Shown here in pieces: positions 7,011-12,361 of a DNA stretch of 12,361 bases (position 1 is its first letter; every line of letters begins with the position of its first letter). The position numbers and the translations under genes were made by a program. Source of the DNA: Geobacter sp. GTDB lineage: Bacteria; Desulfobacterota; Desulfuromonadia; Geobacterales; Pseudopelobacteraceae. A model generated the notes under the pieces. That model saw only the letters and a program-made list of their open reading frames with translations, made no database searches and was not told where the DNA came from. Location of the stretch: positions 1 through 12,361 of the forward strand of contig DAIERH010000052.1 in assembly GCA_027346925.1 (NCBI GenBank). The letters run 5' to 3'.

Positions 7011-7529
7011 TCAATTCAGCAGCCATCCCACCACGCCGGCGCCCAGGATGACCACCATCGGGCTCATCTTGGTCCATTTGAAGATGGCAAAACCGATCCC
7101 CAGGACGATGAACTCCTTTACGCCGTCCAAGGAGGCTGCCCCCAGGCTCCAGGCCGCCGCCCCTACCATGCCCACCACCGCCGGAAGCAAGCCGTCCAGG
7201 GTCTTTTTTATGGTGTCGACGTTTTTCAGGCGGTGGTAATTGCGGCCGATCACCAGCATCAGGGTGACACACGGCAGAAAGATGAACACCGTGGCCACCA
7301 GACCGCCGGTGAAACCGCCTACCCGGACGCCGGTAAAGGTGGCCAGAATGGCCAGTGGTCCGGGGGTGAGCTGGGAGATGGCCACGCCATCCAGGAACTG
7401 GCGCAGGGTCAGCCAGTGGTACTGTTCCACCATGATGTGGTTCAGGAGCGGGATCAGCACATAGCCCCCCCCCACGAAGATCAGGCCGATGCGCAGGTAT
7501 ACCCAGGCCAGGATGAACAGGGCAGCCAT
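7011..7529 (-). CDS. CHR-family chromate transporter, second half-size subunit
   Basis: This 172-residue integral membrane protein is one CHR domain, half of a full-length ChrA. It carries the family's N-terminal GGGYVLIPL (20-28, equivalent to the FGGP region), a W near 39, and the block SQLTPGPLAILATF (52-65) followed by GVRVGG. Several hydrophobic helices follow to the C-terminus. Full-length ChrA proteins carry two such domains. Paired short CHR proteins are thought to assemble as a heterodimer with opposite orientations in the inner membrane and export chromate with the proton gradient. Its ATG shares one base with the TGA of the upstream partner, and GGGAG lies about eight bases before it, so expression of the pair is coupled. 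Chromate as substrate is by family only, since CHR proteins can have other anionic substrates. Confidence 0.9.
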   Translation of the reverse strand: MAALFILAWVYLRIGLIFVGGGYVLIPLLNHIMVEQYHWLTLRQFLDGVAISQLTPGPLAILATFTGVRVGGFTGGLVATVFIFLPCVTLMLVIGRNYHRLKNVDTIKKTLDGLLPAVVGMVGAAAWSLGAASLDGVKEFIVLGIGFAIFKWTKMSPMVVILGAGVVGWLLN

Positions 7530-8086
7530 CAGGTGCTCTCCCGTCTATAGATGGTGACGGCCAGCGACCAGCCCGCGGCGGCCAGCAGGATCCAGGCGGC
7601 GTTCAGCTTGAGGAACACGGCGGCGCCAAAGGCGGCCAGGGCCATGACAACGCCGTTGGCGTTCTTGATCTGCTTTTTGCCCATGTCGATGGCAACGACC
7701 ACGATCAGGGCGATGACCACCGGGTTGGTCCCCTTGAGGGCCGCTTGAAGCTGGGGCAATTTGTTATAGGTGAAGTAGAGCCAGGATAGGAGCGACACCA
7801 GCAGAAACGAGGGCATGATGAATCCGGCTGCTGCCAGGATGCCGCCCCGGATGCCGCGCAGATGATGGCCGGTAAAGGTGCAGACGTTAAGGGAAAACGG
7901 CCCCAGTATCTGGCCGAAGGCCAGGCCGTGCAGAAATTCCTCGGCAGTGATCCATTGTTTTTCCCGGACGCAGACCCGCTCCACCAGGGCGACAATGGCC
8001 ATGCCGCCGCCGAAGCCGGTCAGGCCGATCATGAAAAAGGTCTTGAAGATCTCCGCCAGGGAGACTCGTTGAGCTGATTTGTCCAT
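7529..8086 (-). CDS. CHR-family chromate transporter, first half-size subunit
   Basis: This 185-residue membrane protein is the other CHR domain of the pair. It has the hallmark GLTGFGGGMAI (21-31), EKQWIT (42-47), and the block FGQILGPFSLNVCTFTGHHLRG (about 57-78), which replaces the commoner PGP motif with LGPFS. Hydrophobic helices follow. The two halves are clearly homologous but diverged, as expected for subunits of a two-gene transporter. The start at ATG 8086 has no clear ribosome site, so initiation may be weak or a little different from what I give. No upstream in-frame start has better signals. It is divergent from mtnA across a 155-base gap and begins the probable three-gene unit CHR-CHR-helicase. 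Confidence 0.88.
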   Translation of the reverse strand: MDKSAQRVSLAEIFKTFFMIGLTGFGGGMAIVALVERVCVREKQWITAEEFLHGLAFGQILGPFSLNVCTFTGHHLRGIRGGILAAAGFIMPSFLLVSLLSWLYFTYNKLPQLQAALKGTNPVVIALIVVVAIDMGKKQIKNANGVVMALAAFGAAVFLKLNAAWILLAAAGWSLAVTIYRREST

Positions 8087-8153
8087 GACGACGGTTATAC
8101 CAGCGCAGCGGCTGGCCGGGCAAGTAAAATGGCATTAGAAACAGCTGAAATGT

Positions 8154-8183
8154 TTGCCTGAATCCGGGTCGCCATGGTACAAA
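8154..8183 (+). promoter_or_regulatory. Weak candidate promoter for mtnA
   Basis: TTGCCT (8154-8159), an 18-base spacer and TACAAA (8178-8183) give a mediocre sigma70 match, with a leader of about 50 bases before the mtnA ATG. The rest of the 155-base gap (8087-8241) holds a C-run/G-run inverted repeat near 8200-8216 and nothing else I can assign. I see no S-box or other SAM riboswitch in the leader, which is too short for one. Confidence 0.25.
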
Positions 8184-8241
8184 TGAATCCTTCCCTCCCC
8201 CTTGGCGTGGGGGGCGGTAATTCGCTTGCGAGGAGTCTCCC

Positions 8242-9279
8242 ATGTCCTTCCGTACCATCGAATGGCGCGACGATAGCGTGATCATGATCGACCAGACCCG
8301 CCTGCCGGGTGAGGAGGTCTACAACACCTATACGGATTTCAAGGCGGTGGCCGAGGCCATCAAGGGGATGGTCATCCGCGGCGCCCCGGCCATCGGGGTG
8401 GCCGCCGCCATGGGGATCGCCCTGGGTGCGCGGGAAATCATCGCCGATACCCATGAATCTTTTTTCCGCCAGTTGGAGAATGTCTGCGACGTCATGGCCC
8501 GTACCCGCCCCACGGCGGTCAACCTGTTCTGGGCCATCGAACGGATGAAACGGGTGGCCGGGGACAACCGGGGCAAGAGCCTGGACCAGATCCGCGAGAT
8601 CCTCAAGAAGGAGGCCATCCGTATCGAGCAGGATGACCTGACCATCTGCCGCAATATCGGCAAGTGGGGCGCGACCCTGATCCCGGATGGGGCCACGGTC
8701 CTGACCCATTGCAACGCCGGAGGCCTGGCCACGGCCGGCTACGGCACCGCCCTGGGGGTGATCCGTGCCGCCCACGAGGCGGGCAAAAAGATTCAGGTCT
8801 TTGCCGACGAGACCCGCCCGTGGCTGCAGGGGGCGCGCCTGACCGCCTGGGAGCTTATGAAGGAGCAGATCCCGACCACCCTGATCAGCGACAACATGGC
8901 CGGCTTCTTCATGAGCCGGGGTGAGATCACCTGCTGCGTGGTGGGCGCCGACCGCATTGCCGCCAACGGTGATACCGCCAACAAGATCGGCACCTATTCC
9001 GTGGCCGTGCTGGCCAAGGAGAACAACATCCCCTTCTACGTGGCCGCCCCGGTTTCGACCCTTGACTTGTCGCTCTCAGACGGCGCCAAGATCCCCATCG
9101 AGGAACGCCATAGCTGCGAGGTGACCCACATAAAGGGCATCCTGGTGGCCCCCGAGGGTATCCGGGTGCGCAACCCGGCCTTCGACGTGACCCCGGCCCG
9201 CTACATCAGCGCCATCATCACCGAAAACGGCATCGTCACGGGCGACTACCGCAGCGGGCTCAGGAAGGTTATCAAGTAG
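8242..9279 (+). CDS. mtnA: S-methyl-5-thioribose-1-phosphate isomerase
   Basis: MtnA converts the aldose 5-methylthioribose-1-phosphate to methylthioribulose-1-phosphate in methionine salvage, in the cytosol. The 345-residue length is typical. The eIF2B-like fold is marked by VIRGAPAIGVAAA (44-56), ARTRPTAVNLFWAI (86-99), THCNAGGLATAGYGTALGVI (155-174), the ETRPWLQGARLTAWEL stretch (190-205), and GADRIAANGDTANKIGTY (235-252). C157 and D237 align with the catalytic cysteine and aspartate of the family, and the VIRGAPA region fits its conserved substrate site. AGGAG at 8231-8235 sits six bases before the ATG. The gene stands alone, with no other salvage genes within this window. A palindrome starts two bases after its stop codon, and a terminator lies about 45 bases further on. 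Confidence 0.96.
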   Translation: MSFRTIEWRDDSVIMIDQTRLPGEEVYNTYTDFKAVAEAIKGMVIRGAPAIGVAAAMGIALGAREIIADTHESFFRQLENVCDVMARTRPTAVNLFWAIERMKRVAGDNRGKSLDQIREILKKEAIRIEQDDLTICRNIGKWGATLIPDGATVLTHCNAGGLATAGYGTALGVIRAAHEAGKKIQVFADETRPWLQGARLTAWELMKEQIPTTLISDNMAGFFMSRGEITCCVVGADRIAANGDTANKIGTYSVAVLAKENNIPFYVAAPVSTLDLSLSDGAKIPIEERHSCEVTHIKGILVAPEGIRVRNPAFDVTPARYISAIITENGIVTGDYRSGLRKVIK

Positions 9280-9303
9280 GGGCGTATTGCAATACGCCTC
9301 TGC
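9276..9303 (+). repeat. Palindromic repeat at the mtnA stop codon
   Basis: GGCGTATTGCAATACGCC (9281-9298) is a perfect 18-base palindrome. The five bases on each side pair as well if G-U is allowed, giving a 28-base stem-loop in RNA that takes in the TAG of mtnA (9277-9279). There is no U-run behind it, so it is not a standard terminator. It resembles dispersed palindromic elements found after genes in this type of genome, and it could stabilise the mRNA end or bind a protein. Confidence 0.6.
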
Positions 9304-9322
9304 AAACCCCATCCCCACCCCA

Positions 9323-9351
9323 CCCTCCCCTTGAAGGGGAGGGAGTTTTTT
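9323..9351 (+). terminator. Rho-independent terminator between mtnA and glnE
   Basis: CCCTCCCC (9323-9330), loop TTGAA, GGGGAGGG (9336-9343), then AG and six T (9346-9351). The stem is eight G-C-rich pairs with one A-U, so it should terminate mtnA transcription well. The preceding C/A-rich stretch (9306-9322) has no obvious role. Its position implies that glnE needs either read-through or a start site very close to its own ATG. Confidence 0.75.
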
Positions 9352-9355
9352 GAGC

Positions 9356-9368
9356 AAGGACGCTCCTT
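9356..9368 (+). promoter_or_regulatory. Hairpin that can mask the glnE ribosome-binding site
   Basis: AAGGA (9356-9360) is the only ribosome-binding sequence before glnE, and it is fully complementary to TCCTT (9364-9368) across a three-base loop. An alternative pairing, GAGC (9352-9355) with GCTC (9362-9365), would instead present the AAGGA in a loop. The two folds exclude each other. A 5-bp stem is weak, so this is a suggestion only. Confidence 0.3.
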
Positions 9369-9369
9369 C

Positions 9370-12361
9370 ATGCATGTTGAACGTTTTTCCCTTGATTTCA
9401 ACCGGGTCATGACCATCGCCGATCCCGCGGAGCGCCAGCGGGAACTGACCGTTTTCCTGGAATCCCACGGTTACCTGTACGGGGCCCGCTCGGCAGACAA
9501 CATCCTGCTGTTGCAGTCCTGTTTTTCCATCGAAACCTTGCACCGCATCCTGATCAACTCCCTGCTGTCCCCTTCGCCCGACTTGGCTCTGAACGCCTTT
9601 GAGCGCCTGGCAGGAGTCATCCCGCCCGGGGACCTGGCCGAGATCGGCCAACGCAAGAAACGCCTGGCCCAGTTCGTGCTGCTGTGCGGTTCGTCACCGT
9701 TCCTGGTCAATCTGATCTTCAAGGCCCCTCTTGCCTTCCGGCGGCTCTTCCTGGAAAACGCCATCGACCAGGCCCGTTCCGGCGACGAGATGGTGGGTAT
9801 CTTGCGTTCGCAGGTTGATGACAACACCGATTTCAACGGTTTGCTGCGCCTGTTGCGGGAGTTCAAGCGTTTCGAGGTCCTGCGTATCGCTGCCCGCGAC
9901 CTGGGCGGACTGGCGTCGCTGGAGGAAGTCACCGCCGAACTCTCCGACCTGGCGAGCGCTGCCCTGCAGGTGGCCTGCGAGGTCTGCCGCCGCTGCCTGG
10001 TACGGGAGCACGGCATCCCCATGATGCAGGCCGGACCCGGCCCGCGCGAGGCGGAGATGACCGTGATCGGCATGGGCAAGCTCGGCGGCCGGGAGTTGAA
10101 CTTCTCGTCGGACATCGACATCATCTATTTCTACGAGTCGGACAAGGGGGAAACCAGCGGGGTCGTGAACGGCGCCGGCGAGGTGAAGGGGGTCGTTTCC
10201 CTGCACGGCTTTTTCAACAAACTGGCCGAGATGATCAGCAAGGCCCTCTCCCAGGTGACCGAGGACGGCTTTGTCTTCAGGGTGGACGTGGGGCTCAGGC
10301 CGGAGGGAAAATCGGGAGACATGGCGGTGTCGCTCCGTTCGGCAGAGATCTACTACGAATCCTGGGGCCAGTCCTGGGAACGCAGCGCCATGCTCAAGGC
10401 CAGGCCGGTGGCCGGTTCCATCGAATTGGGAGAACGGTTGCTGCATATGCTGCACCCCTTTGTGTACCGTAAATACCTCGACTACAACCTGATCGAGGAT
10501 ATGAAGACCATGAAGCAGAAGATCGACGCCTCCCTTACCAGATCCATGGAGCGGGAGAGCAACCTCAAGCTGGGGCGGGGGGGCATCCGCGAGATCGAGT
10601 TTTTCATCCAGGCCCTGCAACTGGTCTATGCGGGCAAGAACCCCAAACTGCGGGAACGCAATTCGCTTATGGCGCTGGACACCCTGCTGGCCAGCCGCCT
10701 GATCAGCGAGGAGGACCACCGGCACCTGGCCGAGGCCTACCGTTTCCTGCGCACCGTCGAACACCGCATCCAGGTGGTGCAGGAACGCCAGACCCACAAC
10801 CTCCCCGCCAAGGAGGACGAACTTCGTGCCCTGGCCCGCCGCTGCGGTTTCCTGCGCCCCAATGGCCTGGAGCGTTTCCACCAGGTGCTGGAGAAGCATC
10901 GCGCCCATGTCTCGACCATCTACGGCAACCTGTTCCATACCCGCGAAGAGAAGGCACAGCAGGATGTGGAACCGGAGGTGCTGTTCTTCCTCGACCCCAA
11001 GGCGGACTCGGACCTGGTGAAGGATATGCTGGCCGAACGGCGTTTCGAGGATGTGGACCGGGCCTACGAAAACCTGCTGTCGCTGCGCCGCGGTCCGGAG
11101 AAGGCCAATCTCACCCCCCGCAGCCGCCGCATCCTGGAGCAGATCTCGCCGCTGATGCTGCGGGAGGTGTTCGGGACCCCCGATCCAGACCTGGCTCTGA
11201 CCAACCTGGAACGTTTCCTGTTAGTCATCGGCAGCCGTTCCTCCTACTACGCTCTCCTGGCGGAAAACCGCGAAACCCTCAAGCTGCTGGTATCCCTGTT
11301 CGGCATGTCCGAGTTCCTCTCCAAGATCCTGATCAGCCACCCGGAACTGCTGGAGAGCATGGTGGCCCGCAGCTATGCCTCCACGGTCAAGTCCGGGGAG
11401 ACGATGTCCCTGGAGGTGAACGGGTTGCTGGAGCAGGCGGAGTATTTCGAGGAGCAGCTTGACGTGCTGCGGCGCTACCGTAACGAGGAGTTCCTCCGCA
11501 TCGGCATGAACGATATCCATGGCAGGTTGGGCCAGAGCGAGATCGCAGCCCAGTTGACGGACCTGGGTAAGATCTGCCTGGCAGCCGCCTATCGCCTGGG
11601 GGTGCAGGAATTGCGGCGCTTTGGCCGGCCGCGCTACCCCTACGAGGGAAGACAGGCCGAGGCCAGCCTGGCCGTGATCGGCATGGGCAAGCTGGGAGGG
11701 GGGGAACTCAACTACCATTCCGACCTGGACATCATCTTCGTCTACGACCGCCAGGGCATGACCGACGGCGAGAAGCGGATCTCCAACCACGAGTACTTCG
11801 CCAAGCTGGCCCAGAAGATCATCTCGATCCTGACCTTGCAGACCCGCGAGGGATATGTCTACAAGATCGACACCCGTCTGCGCCCCTCGGGCAACGCCGG
11901 GCCGCTGGTGACCTCGCTGGATTCCTTCCTTGCCTACCACCGCAAGGAGGCCCAGATATGGGAGCGCCAGGCCCTTACCAAGGCCCGGGTGGTGCTGGGG
12001 GACGAGGTCCTTGCCGGCCAGTTGCACGACGTCATCCGCCACACCGTCTACGGCTCCTCCATCGACGACGACGGCCGCGCCGAGATCCACCGCCTGCGGA
12101 TGCGCATGGAGCACGAGCTGGCCAGGGAAACGGGCGGCAGCTACAACATCAAGACCGGCCGGGGGGGCATGGTGGACGTGGAGTTTGCGGCCCAGTACCT
12201 GCAGCTCAAGTACGGTTCCCGTTTCCCCGAACTGCGCACCACCAGCACCATCGTGGCCCTGAAGGAGGTGCAGACGCTGGGGCTCGTGCCGACCGTGGCC
12301 GCCGAGACGCTGCTCACGGGCTACAAGTTCCTGCGCAAGCTGGAGAATCGCCTGCGGATCA
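9370..12361 (+). CDS. glnE: Bifunctional glutamine synthetase adenylyltransferase/adenylyl-removing enzyme, 3' partial
   Basis: GlnE sets nitrogen assimilation by adding AMP to, or removing it from, glutamine synthetase, under control of PII and glutamine. From ATG 9370 the frame runs uninterrupted for 997 codons to the window edge. The N-terminal adenylyl-removing half has GMGKLGG (234-240) and the metal pair D248/D250 in SSDIDIIY, then LGRGGIREIEF (401-411) of its helical domain. The C-terminal adenylylating half has GMGKLGG (771-777) and D785/D787 in HSDLDIIF, then GRGGMVDVEF (930-939). Both active sites look intact. Compared with the E. coli enzyme as I remember it (about 946 residues), the motifs lie some 75-85 residues further in, so the N-terminus is longer. 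Perhaps 30-60 C-terminal residues are missing. The ribosome site is AAGGA nine bases upstream. It is the last gene of the window. Confidence 0.96.
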   Translation, partial: MHVERFSLDFNRVMTIADPAERQRELTVFLESHGYLYGARSADNILLLQSCFSIETLHRILINSLLSPSPDLALNAFERLAGVIPPGDLAEIGQRKKRLAQFVLLCGSSPFLVNLIFKAPLAFRRLFLENAIDQARSGDEMVGILRSQVDDNTDFNGLLRLLREFKRFEVLRIAARDLGGLASLEEVTAELSDLASAALQVACEVCRRCLVREHGIPMMQAGPGPREAEMTVIGMGKLGGRELNFSSDIDIIYFYESDKGETSGVVNGAGEVKGVVSLHGFFNKLAEMISKALSQVTEDGFVFRVDVGLRPEGKSGDMAVSLRSAEIYYESWGQSWERSAMLKARPVAGSIELGERLLHMLHPFVYRKYLDYNLIEDMKTMKQKIDASLTRSMERESNLKLGRGGIREIEFFIQALQLVYAGKNPKLRERNSLMALDTLLASRLISEEDHRHLAEAYRFLRTVEHRIQVVQERQTHNLPAKEDELRALARRCGFLRPNGLERFHQVLEKHRAHVSTIYGNLFHTREEKAQQDVEPEVLFFLDPKADSDLVKDMLAERRFEDVDRAYENLLSLRRGPEKANLTPRSRRILEQISPLMLREVFGTPDPDLALTNLERFLLVIGSRSSYYALLAENRETLKLLVSLFGMSEFLSKILISHPELLESMVARSYASTVKSGETMSLEVNGLLEQAEYFEEQLDVLRRYRNEEFLRIGMNDIHGRLGQSEIAAQLTDLGKICLAAAYRLGVQELRRFGRPRYPYEGRQAEASLAVIGMGKLGGGELNYHSDLDIIFVYDRQGMTDGEKRISNHEYFAKLAQKIISILTLQTREGYVYKIDTRLRPSGNAGPLVTSLDSFLAYHRKEAQIWERQALTKARVVLGDEVLAGQLHDVIRHTVYGSSIDDDGRAEIHRLRMRMEHELARETGGSYNIKTGRGGMVDVEFAAQYLQLKYGSRFPELRTTSTIVALKEVQTLGLVPTVAAETLLTGYKFLRKLENRLRI

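Noticed and set aside
6039..7550. 503-codon plus-strand open frame across helicase and CHR gene
   Set aside because: It is the reverse-strand shadow of well-supported genes. There is no recognisable motif and no ribosome site.
8087..8241. Riboswitch in the mtnA leader
   Set aside because: The gap is 155 bases and shared with a divergent gene. No S-box-like conserved stems are visible, only a short C/G inverted repeat.
9694..10938. 414-codon minus-strand open frame inside glnE (and a similar one at 11221-12114)
   Set aside because: Both are antisense to conserved GlnE motifs in a continuous frame. The composition is that of a shadow frame.

Overview
The window is dense, GC-rich bacterial chromosome. 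No gap without a gene exceeds about 160 bases. Protein content and style (SelB, a split CHR-type chromate transporter pair, a JAMM-DinG helicase fusion, MtnA followed by GlnE) suggest a deltaproteobacterium of the Geobacter/Desulfuromonadales kind. That assignment rests on recognised protein families and was not tested by any search.

Left part (1-3891, all minus strand): a sensor histidine kinase (2956-3891), an OmpR-type response regulator (2163-2870) and the selenocysteine elongation factor SelB (252-2162) lie head to tail. The regulator stop codon directly abuts the SelB start codon, so the three probably form one operon. Beyond SelB lies a short AT-rich gap with a near-consensus sigma70 promoter, then the first 57 codons of a ribbon-helix-helix protein (1-173) that runs off the left edge. 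The latter looks like an antitoxin or small DNA-binding protein.

Middle (3892-8086): a small four-helix membrane protein of unknown function (4034-4516, plus strand) is divergent from the kinase, and its 3' end overlaps convergently with the helicase. On the minus strand, two half-size CHR transporter genes (7529-8086 and 7011-7529) overlap by one base. A gene for a DinG-type iron-sulfur helicase with an N-terminal JAMM metallopeptidase-like domain (4488-7004) follows six bases later. This three-gene unit is probably co-transcribed.

Right part (8087-12361, plus strand): mtnA (methionine salvage isomerase, 8242-9279) is followed by a perfect 18-bp palindrome touching its stop codon and by a strong intrinsic terminator. 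Then comes glnE (9370 to beyond the window), the bifunctional adenylyltransferase/adenylyl-removing enzyme of glutamine synthetase. Both its catalytic halves are visible and only the extreme C-terminus is missing. The glnE Shine-Dalgarno sequence can be folded into a small hairpin.

Most of the window is core housekeeping and regulation. The points most worth a second look are the JAMM-helicase fusion and its coupling to the CHR transporter pair, the two-component system coupled to SelB, the AT-rich ribbon-helix-helix locus at the left edge, the overlapping divergent promoters at 3930-3982, and the palindrome/terminator block between mtnA and glnE. I did not find a convincing wholly new system.
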